Part shown: piece after piece, positions 47,116 through 59,559 of the stretch | How the letters are laid out: every line of letters starts with the position of its first letter | Position numbering within the stretch: the first letter of the stretch is position 1 | Assembly: GCF_947179165.1 (NCBI RefSeq) | Contig: NC_077248.1 | Coordinates: forward strand, 52,047,732 to 52,111,731 | Length of the DNA stretch: 64,000 bases | Direction of reading: 5' to 3' | From: Solanum dulcamara | Taxonomy: Eukaryota; Streptophyta; Magnoliopsida; Solanales; Solanaceae | Program-made: the position numbers and the translations under genes | The notes under the pieces: model-generated | Told to the model about the DNA's origin: nothing | What the model saw: only the letters and a program-made list of their open reading frames with translations | Databases searched by the model: none

Positions 47116-48299
47116 ACATGACTAACTACAAATCCTAAACTTCAAACACTGAAAGCTATAATAATTTGAAACTCATAAGGTTAGGCAGTAAAGTACATGT
47201 TTCAACGAAACTAAAACCTAGACATGATTTTCCACATATTGAAGAAAGCCTATCCAATAATCTGGATTCTTAAAGAAATAAACTAATACCCAATCATACA
47301 ACTCAGACAAAATCAACTGTAAAAGAAAATCAAATCGATTGTAGTATCTGAACAAGTTCTTTGACCATGGTTGAGTCAGGTTTGCCGCTATTCTCTCGAC
47401 ACCCACTTTCGAACTACAGGCTGCATGATACGGTGGTGGACCTCGCCAGAGTCGACTATTTGTTAGAGGATGGACAAAGATGAGAAGAGACAGCAGGGAG
47501 AGGGAGAAAATGGAGGTGGAGAGGAGAGCGATTTCACTGCGGAGTGTGGTGGTTACATGGTGGATAGGATAGGTGGTTCACCTGTCTGGTTCTCCAGTGT
47601 ATATATATAGAGATAAGATACATAGGAAGACATAGGAATGGAGGTGAGCAGGGGAGATGCGGTGGAGCTCAATTGTTTCACCGTCACTACATTAGCTTCG
47701 CTGGAGTTGAGCAAGCAGTGAGAGGGTCAGGCGGCGTCGCCGGTGATTACAGACTAGAGGAGAAAAGAGGGAGAGTGAAAGAGTAAGGAAGAAAGAGGGA
47801 GATTGACGAATTTGGAAGGAGAAATGGAGGTGGGCGGCGGATCTTGGGAGAGAGTGTGAAAGTAGTTTAGGTTTTGGATGTTGGTAGAAAAGACGAAATT
47901 AAATTAGGGAATTTAAGATTAGGCCAAAATTTGGTTCAATTAATTAGGCTAGAATTACAATTAATTGTCGAGAAATTATCTAAATAAATTGGATAAAAAG
48001 GACTATGCTTTAAATAAATTGGAGGAAAATTAAATAAATTGTCATCTAATTAATAACCATAATATATATGTTGAGTAAGTAAAATCATAAAATTTATCAG
48101 GTAATAACCTTATATATATAAAGTAAATATGAATGTACATATAAAAAACATAATATATATATATAAAATGCCCACATGTATATAATATGTACTAAAATAG
48201 ATGTGTAATATATATATTGACATAAATAAGTAAAATATATAAAATAAATTTAATTAAATAATAATCTTTTATATACATAAGGTGTATTGAAATATATAT

Positions 48300-49019
48300 T
48301 TCCTCCATGCTATCAAAATGTTGATCACCTCGTCAATATGAACATTTTGGCACTAAAATTATATTTTTTTTGCAGATGGACCCAAAATTGGGTCTAAAAC
48401 AAAATTGTGGGGACACAAAATTGGGTCTATAACAAAATTGTGGAACTTGCAATGGGAATCTCAAAAATGACTCCGTGTAAAGGTGCATTTGAGCTTAATA
48501 AACTTGTGTTCCAAATTACAACAAATTTCGATGCTCAAAATCAAGGAAAACAGTTCATGCATAATTTTCACCATTAATGGAGAATTCAAAAAAGATGAAA
48601 GTCTCGTAGGAATGGAATTTACCTCAAACGACACTTCAATAAACAAAACTAATCAACCATGACGTTCCTTGAGAAACCCCCCCAAAACTTAGCCCCAAGA
48701 ATCACTGAAAACGAAGTTCAAATGACCATAAAATCGAATTTCTAATTTCATAGGAAATCTTGCTCAAAAATGAGAAGATCAACGGATACATTCAAGATTT
48801 TACCTCACACGAAATCCTCCTGTCAAGATTCCGAGCTCACCAACGGATTTCTTGCGAAAATCTCTTAAAGATAGACTCTTGAATCGCCATATTTAGATAT
48901 GAAATCTCAAGAAATCGAGGTTCAAAGTTGAGAAAAAATCTAGAAAAATAATCTGCACTATGCAGTTGATTTTCTTTTTTTTGCTATATTTAAAGTCTCC
49001 TAACGGACCCTCGGAATTG
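48300..49019 (-). repeat. Inverted fragment of the same LTR family
   Basis: This stretch is the reverse complement of 44158-44844 in the solo LTR, with high similarity by eye (for example GTGAAAATTATGCATGAACT on the minus strand). It has an extra duplication of about 35 bases near 48371-48440. It interrupts AT-rich O1 LTR sequence that resumes after 49090 with similar TGTAATATATATA words. Neither LTR terminus is included, so it is a fragment of an insertion or a copied patch. Confidence 0.88.
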
Positions 49020-50226
49020 CTATAAGGATACAAAGTTTATTATTTTTGTTTTTTCATACAAAGACTTGCCATTTTAGAGGTCCAAGAAGTGAGTTGACAT
49101 ATATATAAAAAATGTCCGCATATACATACTAAATTAGATGTGTAATATATATAAATATATGATAAACTTAATTAAGTAATAACCTTTTACATACATATGT
49201 ACTGTATAGATATGTAATATATATATTAATAAAAAATAAGTAAATTATAAAATAAACTTAATTAAGTAATAATTTTTATATAAAGAAAATATATAAATAT
49301 ACATAATATATACTGAAATAGACATGTAAAAAATATATTTTCATTCTAATACAATTTTTATTTTATTTTTACGGAAGCTTAATTAATAAAAAATGGAGAG
49401 CCAAAATTGAGTATCAACTCTTTCTTTGTCCATGGAGGGGAGTAAAGAAGGCGTGAATAAAGAAATATTGACACAAACCAATTTTGGGTCGCCAAACAAA
49501 ACATCTTTTGAGCAACCACTTGACACGAAGGTCATTTTTTATGGAGTTATGGCCGAACTTTGTCTTCTGTGCCGCCTACATATCTCAGGTTTTATGAGAA
49601 ATCAGGCCATATGTGGTTCGAGAGCATAGAATCATAGCAAATTTTGATTGAATTTAAAATTTTCCCTAGTATCAAATTATGGTCATACTGAGTTCTTTCG
49701 AGTGATGACGTACAAAGATGTTAGCACGAATAGAACGAATATGATCATGCTCAAACGGAGGTTACCTGCAAATCCTAAGATGTGGGAAATCAGGTCGGAT
49801 GTAATTCTAAATAATAACTCGGAATGAGAAATGCTCCATAGCAATTTCTATTGAATACCTATGGTAGAGAAAAAAACATAAATTTTCAAAACAAATTGCC
49901 CCAGTATCGAGTTATGGTGATACTGAGATGTGAAAGAGTTATAAATAAAATCTAAACTTTTGAAAATCGAGTCAAGTTGAGTTCTGAAAGAGAATCCTTG
50001 ACGTAGTTAGGGATTCTTGATATTCCACTAGCTTGCCCTAGTTGTCTGCTTAGAGGAAGTTCCACGTTGTATTGCGGTGTTCTGAAAAATAGGTTAAAGG
50101 GTGAAAAGTACCTGTCGCAGTTCAAAAATAATAAATTAAAATATTAATGTAAAGAGTAAAGTGTAGATGTTCAAACGATTGTTGATGTCTCTGTCTTGTG
50201 GCATGAGTGAGATGTAGGTAAAGTAA

Positions 50227-50556
50227 CTTATAATGTAAAACCTCCAACTGGTGGGTCAATTGTAATGTAACGTCTGTATCAAGCAGTGTAAAGCTTGTAG
50301 TGTAAAGTCTCTAACTGGCGGGGCAATTGTAATGTAACACATGTATTCGAAGATGTAAAACTTGTGATGTAGTAGTTGTATCATGTAGTGTAAAGCTTGT
50401 AATGTAACGCCTTTATCCGGCGGTGCAAATCTTGTAATTTAATGCCTGTATCCGGTGGTACAAAGCTTGTAATGTAACGCTTGTATCCGGCGGTGTAAAG
50501 CTTGTAATGTAATGCCTGTATCTGGCGAGAGAAAGCTTGTAATATAGAATATATCG
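50227..50556. repeat. 35-bp minisatellite (about 9 copies)
   Basis: Units follow the form CTTGTAATGTAACGCCTGTA, then TCCGGCGGTGTAAAG, each 35 bases long, with 10-25% differences between neighbours by eye. The array sits in the O1 3' untranslated region. Confidence 0.88.
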
Positions 50557-50607
50557 TAGATGTACAATGATGTTGTATGCATGCTCCTAATCGGTGGATC
50601 TTTTCTG

Positions 50608-51006
50608 AGGTTTGCTATATACAGCCTCCAAATGGCAAAGCTTAAACGACGTTTGCTATGTACAACCTCTAAACGGTGGAGTTTGGATGGTGTTTGCTAT
50701 GTACAACCTCCAAATGGTGCAGTTTGAACGATCTTTTCTATATACAATCTCCAGAAGGCGGAGTCTGAATGGTGTTTGCTATGTACAGCCTCTAGACGGT
50801 GGAGTTTGAACGATGTTTGCTATATACACCCTCCAGATGGTGGAGTTTGAATGATGTTAGATGGCATTCTCCAATTGAGGGAGCTTATTTGATGCAGTTA
50901 GACAATATTCTCCAATTGATGGAACTTATTTGATGCAGTTAGACCGTGGTCTTTAATTGGTGAAGCTTGTTGACGAGGTCAGATGATAATCTCCAATTGG
51001 TGGAGT
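50608..51006. repeat. 41-bp minisatellite (about 9-10 copies, two subfamilies)
   Basis: The first half has units like GTTTGCTATGTACAACCTCC, then AAACGGTGGAGTTTGAACGAT. The second half (from about 50850) has the same length but a different body, with ATTCTCCAATTGATGGAAC. A 65-codon open frame over the first half (50612-50809) is a by-product of the repeat. Confidence 0.88.
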
Positions 51007-51444
51007 TATCTTTGGCGAAAAGAAAACTATTCTATTTATCCTATGGCCCCCCTTTGTCTTCATTATTTTGATCCATCTTGAGCATACCTGCAAAGATTTT
51101 AAAGGAAATATTTTAGACAGAAAATCCAATTATAAAATACTTCTGATAAATAAGGTAAGGGAGTGATATTTTGGCCTATGATTTGGAGAAGTTGAATGAT
51201 GTCTTCAGTCATGCCCCGAGACTTGAAGTTATCTTCCTTGATATCCTATCTTCCTACTCTCAAAGAAAAATTTTAGTTTGGGAGGGGTTGTCAATTTGTA
51301 GCAACTCGCGGATTCAGGCCTCGTTACTAGAATTCTTCAATACTTCTTTAGTCCGTATGTAGTAGACTTGGTAGGTGGAATAGTAGAGAAGTATTTTAAA
51401 AATAATAGTTTGTCCTTAGAAAAGAAGTATATTATGTATATATT

Positions 51445-51567
<123 letters not shown>

Positions 51568-51764
51568 TAGAGATAGAGGGAATAATCCTTTATCACTTTA
51601 AGGTTATGACATGCTTCGAAGTCCATCAAGCTTCTCCATATCCAAATGTAATCTTTCTCATAGTCTTGTCTTCTGATGACGCTTCTCTTGACTCGTTCAC
51701 GAGATCCTTCATATTTTGATGATACTTAACTTAAGGAGGGTTTCCTAAAGGTATGACCGAACCT

Positions 51765-52290
51765 TTAAGGTTGCCTATGTATCCCCAAATAGGAATCAGA
51801 TCTGTGCGTAGTTCGATGATAAAAGGTTAACATTATGCAATGCAATGACCAAGCTTGACTCAGGCTGCCTACGTATCCAAGTGAAATCAGGTCAAGGCGT
51901 AATTCAATTACAAAAGGAGAAATATACGAATAAAAATATGTGATGCAATGACCAAGCCTGACTTAGGCTGTCTATGTATCCAAGTAGAATCTGGTCGTAG
52001 AATAATTCAAGTACAATAGGAAAGTAAAATAATGCAATGACTAGCCTCACTCAGGTTTCCTACGTGTCCAAGTGGAATCAGGTTAGGACGAAGTTCAAAT
52101 ATAATAGGAAAGTGAAAATATGAAGGGAACGATTCTGATAGGGATTGCCTACGTATGCCCAAATGGGAAGTCAGGTCGAGCGTAGTTCTGAATACATAGA
52201 AATGGTGTTTTTGGATTTGCTAAGAGAGATCGGACCCGATATGGGTTGCCTACGTACCCCACCATAGAAAGTCAGGTTGAGATGTAGGAG
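51765..52290. repeat. ~100-bp degenerate tandem units (TGCCTACGTATCC core)
   Basis: Cores lie near 51771, 51868, 51968, 52046, 52145 and 52245, so spacing is about 100 bases with one shorter unit of 78. Each unit also has an AATCAGGTC-like word and a GTAGTTC-like word. A related unit is visible near 49570-49620. Confidence 0.8.
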
Positions 52291-52330
52291 TATAAAAATG
52301 AGAGCTAGTTTTGATGTCTTCAGATGTAGT

Positions 52331-53560
52331 ATTTTTTGATGGCGTCCGAATTAATTGGCTTCGTGCTCACTGTGCCATCCATTTCTTCCAAGATAACTGC
52401 TCTTCCAGAGAGTACTCTAAGAACTATAGACATTTCCAGTTTGGCGCAAATTTCCCTTTAGCTTCTCCTTGGTGAGGAAATATCTTCTTTAATACCAATT
52501 GTCTCGGTGTGGATTGTGGAGGTTTGACTTTCTTGTTGAATGCTTTGGCCATTCTATTCTGATAGAGTTAACCATGACAAACTGCATCCATTCTTTTCTC
52601 ATCATTGAGCATCAACTGTTCAATCCTTCTGCAAATCCGTTCTGCATCATCTAAACTGACCTCTTGAATAATACTTAAAGATGGTCTTTCCACTTCAGCA
52701 GGTACTACTGCTTCTGAACCATAAACCAACATATAAGGAGTTGGCCCAATGGATGTTTTGATTGTGGTGCGATAACTGAGCAGAGCATATGGTAACTTCT
52801 CATTCCATTATTTGTGACTACCCAGTATCTTTCTTAAAAATCTTCTTGATATTCTTATTTGTAGCTTCATCTACTCCATTCATCCATGGCCGATAAGCTG
52901 TGGAATTTTGATGAGAAATCTCAATCTGTTCACAAATCTCCTTCATAAGATCACTGTTGAGATTGGCCACATTATTTGTTATGATTGATTCTAGGATCCC
53001 AAATTGACAAACTATATTGTTGCGAACAAAGTCTACCACTACCTTCTTAGTTACTGCCTTGTATGTTGAAGTTTTGACCCATTTTATAAAATAATCAATA
53101 GCTACAAGGATGAAATGATGTCCATTTAATGCAGGAGGCTCTATGGCTCTAATTACATCCATTCCCCAAGCGACAAATGTCCAAAGGGAACCCATAACAT
53201 TGAGCTCATTTGGTGGGACTTGTATAAAATCTCCATGCACTTGGCACCGATGAGACTTCTGCAGTATCGAATGCTATCTCTCTCCTTGGTCATCCAAAAA
53301 TATCCAGCTTTTAAGATCTTCTTTTGCAAAGTGAACCCATTCATGTGGGATCCACATGTTGTTGCATATATTTCTTTTAAAAGCCTCGTCGCTTTCTTGG
53401 CATCAACATATCTCGGCAATCCTAAATTTGGAGTCCTCCTATATAGGATTTCTCCATTAAGAAAGAAATGATTGGACATTCTTCTTAAAGTCCATTTTTT
53501 CTTTCTTGTGGAATTTTTGGGGTATTCTCGTGCTTCTATCAATAATATACATGTCGATCA
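52331..53560 (-). pseudogene. O1 integrase
   Basis: From high to low, 53542-53153 carries the N-terminal domain (LKEIYATTCGSHMNGFTLQK, ILKAGYFWMTKERDS). 53240-52818 carries the core: WGMDVIRAIEPPALNGHHFI, VAIDYFIKWVKTSTYKAVTK with the first Asp, then LESIITNNVANLNSDLMKEI, in which the second catalytic Asp (normally ITDNAAN) is Asn near 52980, then YRPWMNGVDEATNKNIKKIF. The remainder to about 52331 is the C-terminal part in broken frames, with recognisable pieces around 52740-52800. The Asp to Asn change would inactivate the enzyme. Confidence 0.88.
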
Positions 53561-54330
53561 TGTAACTCTACTTCAATATGGTCGATGTAATTCTTGTCTG
53601 GATGCTGAATCATTGAGGATAATGTTGCTAAAGTATCAACAAACTCATTTTAAGCTCGAGGGACATGTTTAAATTCAATCCTTGTGAATCTCTTACTCAA
53701 CTCCTTTATGCAATGCAAATAAGGAAGGATATTCACATTCTTAATAGCCCATTCTCTTTGCACTTGATGAACCAATAAGTCAGAATCGCTTATGACCAAG
53801 AGCTCTTTGATGTTTATTTCTATGGCCATCCTAAAAGTCCGAGAATAAAGCTTCATACTCTGCCATGTTATTTGTACAATCAAACCTAATCTTGGCTGAG
53901 ATTGAGTAATATTCACCTATTTCTGAAATTAAGATACTACTATTCTGACTTCTTTTGACTTTGATGCTCTGTCAAAAAACATCCTTCACCCATCATATGT
54001 TTCTGATATGTCTTCTCCTATAAAAAAAACCCCTTCATCAAGGAAGTAGGTTTTGAGCAGCTCATAATCTTGATCCACCGTATCTTTTGCGAGGTGGTCA
54101 GTCATGGCTTGTCCTTTGATGGCTTTCTGTGTCATGTACACATTGTCGAACTCGCTCAACAAAATTTTCCACTTTGCCAATTTACCTATAGACATTGGCT
54201 TCTGAAAGATGTACTTGAGTGGATCCAATCTTGAGATCAAGTACGTGGTGTATGCAGATTGGTAATGCCTAAATTTTTGTGCGATCTAAGTCAAAGCTCA
54301 ACACATTCATTCCAAGAATGTATATCTTTC
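53561..54330 (-). pseudogene. O1 RNase H region
   Basis: 54240-53986 reads ISRLDPLKYIFQKPMSIGKL and AKWKILLSEFDNVYMTQKAI, the connection/RNase H region after RT in Tat elements. 53916-53650 reads IEINIKELLVISDSDLLVHQ and VQREWAIKNVNILPYLHCIK, the second RNase H-like domain typical of the Tat lineage. Frames are broken between them. RNase H removes the RNA strand during cDNA synthesis. Confidence 0.83.
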
Positions 54331-55688
54331 CTCATATGGTGTGCACTTTTTTATCAAGTAGTAAATGGCTTTCTCTCTTCTACCTATCTCATCATGTTTT
54401 CCCAATAGGCATCAAAAGGCATTATCCATGACAGATAAATATTGTAGCAACAGCCTCCCTAGCTCTAGTAGGACCAATACTAGCGGGTTGGACAAGTATT
54501 CTTTGATTTTATTAAAATTAAATCCTTTTGATATTCCTTCATCCATTTTACGACAGTGTCCTTCTTTAGTAATTTAAATATGGGTTCACAAATTACTTTG
54601 GATTGTGCTATGAACCGACTGATGTAGTTAAGTCTTTCCAAGAAACTCATCACGTCCTTCTTGGTTTTGGAGGGAGGTAATTCTTGAATTGCCTTGATCT
54701 TTGAGGGATCTAACTTTATGCCATTCCTGCTAATAATGAATCCTAACAGTTTTCCTGAAGGTACTCCAAATACACACTTTTCTGGATTTAATTTTAGATT
54801 ATACTTTTGCAACCTCTCAAAGAATTTTCAGAAATCATCTAGGTGGTCTAAACTCCTCTTGGATTTGATAATGACATTGTCTGCATATACTTCAATCTCC
54901 TTGTGGATCATATCATGAAAAAGAGCTATCATATCCCTCATTTAGGTTGCACACACATTTTTTTAGACCAAATGGCATTACTCTATAGCAATACACACCC
55001 CACAGAGTGATAAATGTTGTCTTTTCTGGATCATTTTCATCCATCAGTATTTGGTGATGTCTCGCAAAGCAATCAACAAATGATTGCAAGTCATGTTTTC
55101 TACAATTATCGATGAGTATATGAATATTTAGGAGAGGAAAATTATCCTTAGGATTGGCTCTGTTGAGATCTTGATAGTTCACACATATTTTGATTTTCCC
55201 ATCCTTTTTTGGCACTGGTACTATGTTGGCCAACCAAATAGGGTAATTTGTAACCCTCACAATGTTTGCCTCAATCTGCTTGGTTAACTCCTCTTTGATC
55301 CTTAGAATCAAGTCTGGATTGAAATTTCTTGTCTTTTGTTTAACAGGTAGGCAAGTGGGATTAATTGGTAGTTTGTGTGAGACGATATCAGTGCTTAATC
55401 CTGGCATATCATCGTAAGACCATGCAAATATGTCGACCTCTAAGAAATTCTATTAACTCCTTCTTTCTTTTAGCCTCCAAATGTATGCTTACTCGCATTT
55501 CCTTCACAGTTTCCTCATCTCCTAAGTTGACAACCTCTATTTCATCCATATTAGGTTTCTTCTGACTTTCAAGTTGCTTGATCTCCTGTGATAGTTTTTC
55601 AGGCATCATGCTTTTATCATATTCTTCATGATCCTATTCATTATTTTTACTTTTTTCGATGGATTCATTACATGTCATAACTGTTGAA
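54331..55688 (-). pseudogene. O1 reverse transcriptase
   Basis: 55609-55409 is the leader with VNLGDEETVKEMRVSIHLEA. 55407-54913 holds RT fingers and palm: MPGLSTDIVSHKLPINPTCL, IANIV-like motifs, VPKKDGKIKICVNYQDLNRA and CFARHHQILMDENDPEKTTF. The catalytic box near 54876-54887 reads Tyr-Ala-Asp-Asn where YVDD is expected, so the second Asp is lost. 54812-54480 is the thumb (YNLKLNPEKCVFGVPSGKLL, PSKTKKDVMSFLERLNYISR). It probably begins just downstream of an intron. Confidence 0.9.
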
Positions 55689-55902
55689 CTAGGATTTTTA
55701 TTAATTTGAGTGTTGAAAAGTATAAAAGGTAAGTAAAATAAATAAGTAGGTAAAATAATGAGGCAATTTTAAAGAAACTAAATACTTTTATTTAAAACCG
55801 TTCTAGCTTTTTAGAAAAAGCAAGTGACAACAAGGGATCAAGTATGATCAAGACTCGACTTTGATCATGCAAAATTAAAAAGACAACTACTTTCCACACT
55901 AC
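55689..55902 (-). other. Probable Ogre-type intron between protease and RT regions
   Basis: On the minus strand, coding sequence runs down to about 55903 and then gives way to 214 AT-rich bases with stops, bounded by GT (GTAGTG, 55902-55901) and AG (CCTAG, 55690-55689). Joining these sites keeps a single frame across the gap. An intron in this position is a published Ogre feature. The boundaries are my prediction. The donor is weaker than consensus. Confidence 0.65.
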
Positions 55903-56910
55903 CAAGACTCTTGTCGAAATTGGGACGGATTGATGATCCAATTCTGCAAGCTTTCTCTAGGCTTGGAATCATGGATGGTCAATTTGCTGAGATCTATCTC
56001 TTCCTCTTCTCCAATCATGGCCGCTAACAAATTTCCTATTTCTTCTACTATGTCATCGTCAGCTACGTGATCTAGAATTGGAGATTGTTCTGGTATAAAC
56101 GTTGTTATGCTTGATCTTGCATTGTGGACTCCTGCTAAAGTAGGTTCATATCCGAGTCCAGTGGTACCTTTCTGATGCTTCAGCTAGATTGGTTCAACTA
56201 TGTCATTGGACTTTGGTCCAAGCCCTTTCTTAGGGTGATACCCATATTTCAACATCTCAGACGCGACCGTCTTTGCTGCTCTTGATAATTTGACATCAAA
56301 CGTCCCTACTTTATCGTCAACCATTATAGGTTGCATGGTTTCTAAAATGTGAAAAATGGCTCTATCTAACACCTTAGTGACTAGAACAAAATTAAGCTCC
56401 CCATGAATTGTAACTTCTGTGTGACCCACTCAAACTTTACACACTAATGAAAAGTCAAAGGAACTAATTTTTCATGTGGACCCATGGTCTTTCCTGCAAT
56501 AGGTTATAGTTGGATGACACATCCATCACTTGAAATAGGATGGGAAATTTTGCTGGCCCCACTTGCAATGTGAGATAGATTTCTCCAATGATGCTTCTTT
56601 GCGCTCCATCAAAAGATCTAAATTTTACACCACTTTCCTCTATATCTCCCATGTTCAAGCCTAAAACTCCTAGAGTTGTAAAAAGGCAGATATTTCATCC
56701 AGAACTGCCATTAATCAGAACTCGAGTCATAATCTTAATACAATATTTGACCGCTATATGAAGTGCTTTATTGTGTCCAGTCCCTTCTGCCGGTAGCTCA
56801 TCATCATGGAAAGAAATTTTGTTAGCTTCCACCATTCGTCCAATTGTTGTAGCTAAGGTTTCACTTGTGGTCTCTTTTGGAATGCAAAATCTATTTAATA
56901 CTTCCACCAG
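55903..56910 (-). pseudogene. O1 protease with G-patch-like segment
   Basis: 56907-56695 ends TRVLINGSSG and a stop, at the place where the retropepsin active site should read LIDGGSG. The catalytic Asp is Asn. 56658-56464 continues with KFRSFDGAQRSIIGEIYLTL, FPILFQVMDVSSNYNLLQER, a typical Tat protease. 56429-56184 includes ASEMLKYGYHPKKGLGPKSN, which resembles a G-patch (a short Gly-rich RNA-binding motif) and is common after protease in Tat elements. The open part then runs on towards the intron. Confidence 0.82.
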
Positions 56911-59135
56911 AGCATTCCTATATGCCCAGAACTCATTAGAAAAGTCAATATGGATATGTGAGCCATCGATTTCTTTAGTTGCTCTTCGACTAAGTAGTCT
57001 TTCGGTTGCATCTTTTTTAAAAATTCAGTGACTTCAGCATCGATAACATTCCTTTTTGGATTCTTCTCTTTCTCAAGAACTCCTCGATTTGGATCCTCTG
57101 GAGCATAACACCTTCTCTACCTATTCATTCTATAAGCCATAACAACGTCAATCATCTTTCCCATGACTTCTACTTTGGGACTTTTTTAGTGTCTAACTCA
57201 GGCTTTCTAGAAACCGTGGTGGTCACTACAAATCTTGGGAGATATGTTTGGATAGTCAGAGGTTCTCTCAATTGGACGGTGATAGCAGGTTGTGTTGGAG
57301 ATGCAGTGGCAACTTCTTTGGTATTCCAGAAAGTGCGATGGTTTCTCTTAAGTTGTACTCTTTTTCTAGGGTAATCATGTTGACTTCTCGATTCTCATGA
57401 TTTGGGAAAGGGTTGTTTACATTTGGAGGTGTTGGAGTTTGTTTTTTTATTCCTCTTTTGATCAGAGACTCCACTTGATTCTTCAAGCCATAACAATCTT
57501 CTGTGTTGTGTCCTTGGATTTCCGAGTGGTAAGCGCATTACTTGTTTCCATCAAAATTGCGAGGGATTGGATTGGGGAGTTTTATTTCAATTGGTTATAG
57601 CACTCCTGCTATCCTCATCCTTTCAAATAATTGGGCATAAGTTTTGGCAATAGGTGTGTAGGTGCGAGTATTTCTAGTTTTGAAATTTGGACATGGTTTT
57701 AGCACATATGCTGGTCTATTTTGGTGGATTTGTGCTTGGACTAGGACATGTGGTCTTGGTGGATTTTGGTATGCTGGTGCTTGGGGTGGATTGTAGTGTG
57801 GTTGGTTATTATATACTAGGTATGAGGTGTATGGAGTATATGTAATAATATGGGGATTGTTGGGGGTATCGGTGGGATGGTCCTCCATCTTCGTAAGTGA
57901 TGGCTAAAACATCCTCCTTTTTATTCTTGATGCCACCAATAGAGCCTGATTGTATGGACTTACTTGCAGCTTCCTATCCGTCCAGGGACAGAATTTTCCC
58001 CGATTTGATGCCTTCCTCTATAAAATACCCCATCTTGACCAATTTTGCAAAATTTTAGCCCATCAATGACATCATCTTATCAAAGTAGATACCTTCTTAA
58101 GCTCGAATAAAGTACTTTTAAAGTTCACTCTCATCCAGTAGTAGTTGAACCCTGTAAGCCTCGATTCTCCAATATCCTGCATACTCATGGAAGTTCTCAG
58201 ATGGTTTCTTTTGTATGTTGGCTAATATGAACCTATCTGCAGTGATTTCAGCATTAAATCTAAAGTGATTCATGAAATCTTCAGCCATATCCTTCCAATT
58301 GTGCCATATATGAGGATACTGATGCGTATACCAAGTCAACACTTCTCCAGACAGACTTCGAATGAACAACTTCAGTCTTCTCTTCTCATTTCTCCCTACC
58401 CCAACTACCTTGTCAGAGTATGCCCTCAGATATGTATGAGGGTCACCCTTTCCATCGAATATGTCAAACTTTGGTGGCTTATATCCTACTAGCATGTCAA
58501 TATATAGGTGGAAGCATAATCATCATAATCTAGGCTTTTATCCCCCTAGTGACTTGCAAGTTTTTCAACGCCTTTCTTAGACCACGAAGTTGGGCATCTA
58601 TTAACTTATCTTCTTTCAATCAGGCATCCTTCTCCATCTCTATATATTGATTAACCTCATATGGGACCTTGACCATATTCGGTGTCATGAAAGTAGGAGC
58701 TTCAATGACATATACAAGTGGCACATGTGGCTCATAAGGAGCGGCGATATATGCCCCAAATATTTGCTGTGTTGTTGGATAGGTAGGCATGGCGAGGTCT
58801 TATGTAGAAAGGTCCAGAACAGTCCTGATTGCAGATGGATGAGCTAGAGAGGCTTGACCATGAGCAAGAACATGTTTAGGCACATTTGGTAAATTGGCAG
58901 AAGGAAAGTCATCTCTTGGAAAGTAGATGAGTCTCTTGAAAGTTGGGAAAGTGGTAGCCGAAAGTTTAGCCAAGTCCTGCACTTGACACAATTCCTCCCT
59001 CATGATCTTAAGATCCTATGCCATGTGAGTAGTTTTCTCATTATTTTGAGTATCTACCATATTTTGAGAACCCTAGGGACTCTCTAGTGGTATCATTATG
59101 TTTGCAGCAACATTAAATTCTTCTCCACCTGTCAT
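56911..59135 (-). pseudogene. O1 gag
   Basis: The N-terminal part begins near 59135 (about MTGGEEFNVAANIM). 59003-58800 is an open piece. 58495-58118 is the gag core: MLVGYKPPKFDIFDGKGDPH, TYLRAYSDKVVGVGRNEKRR, then LTWYTHQYPHIWHNWKDMAE. 57888-57595 is Pro/Tyr/Asn-rich (YNNQPHYNPPQAPAYQNPPR). 57486-57268 follows, with ESLIKRGIKK. The zinc-knuckle region (about 57500) is degenerate: only a His and one Cys of a knuckle are readable. At least five stops interrupt it. It belongs to the same family as the plus-strand gag at 30-31.7 kb. Confidence 0.85.
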
Positions 59136-59559
59136 GTTTCCTCTTGATTGAAGGTTGTACCATGAGTCATCCAGTTTGCAACTTGACACAAATCAACTTT
59201 CTTTGGAGAATTAATAAAAGAAAAGAAAGAAAAAAGGGAAACTATGTTAGTTTGGGAGATAAAAAAAACAACAACAAATATATAACACACACATATATAT
59301 TCCAAATTAGCAACACTCAAATGCGTTCTAATATGGGGCCTCTTTTTGCTAGAGGTTGACCTATATTGTAATCAATTTGATGATAAATGATCCATTTAAG
59401 CACATTTTGGATTTATAACAAACATAAATTTCATTATTCAAAAGTATCTCGGATGTTACAATGAAATAGTAGTCTAAGAAATGAAAGTTCAGGGGTAGCC
59501 ATAAGGTGAACAGAGGATGAGCCATACGACTCTCAAAGTAATGATAAGAAAAAAATGAA

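Larger units (their letters stand above)
31666..49416 (-). repeat. O1 3' LTR, expanded by nested insertions
   Basis: The LTR's 3' end (plus-strand TGTCGCACCCC at 31666) pairs with the 5' LTR end at 61725. Its start is placed at 49416, where the minus strand reads TGATACTCAATTTTGG after a purine-rich tract. Segments I assign to the LTR are 31666-33550, 34074-34658, 41715-43210, 47121-48299 and 49020-49416, about 5.5 kb in total. A TATA-like ACTATAAAAG sits on the minus strand at 42559-42568 and a second TATATATA tract near 47603. The inner assignment is inferred from insertion boundaries, and the placement of the 49416 end is less certain than the 31666 end. Confidence 0.65.

Noticed and set aside
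50612..50809. A 65-residue protein with repeated VCYVQPLNGGV-like units
   Set aside because: It follows from a 41-bp minisatellite in the 3' untranslated region of O1. The repeat, not a protein, explains the pattern.
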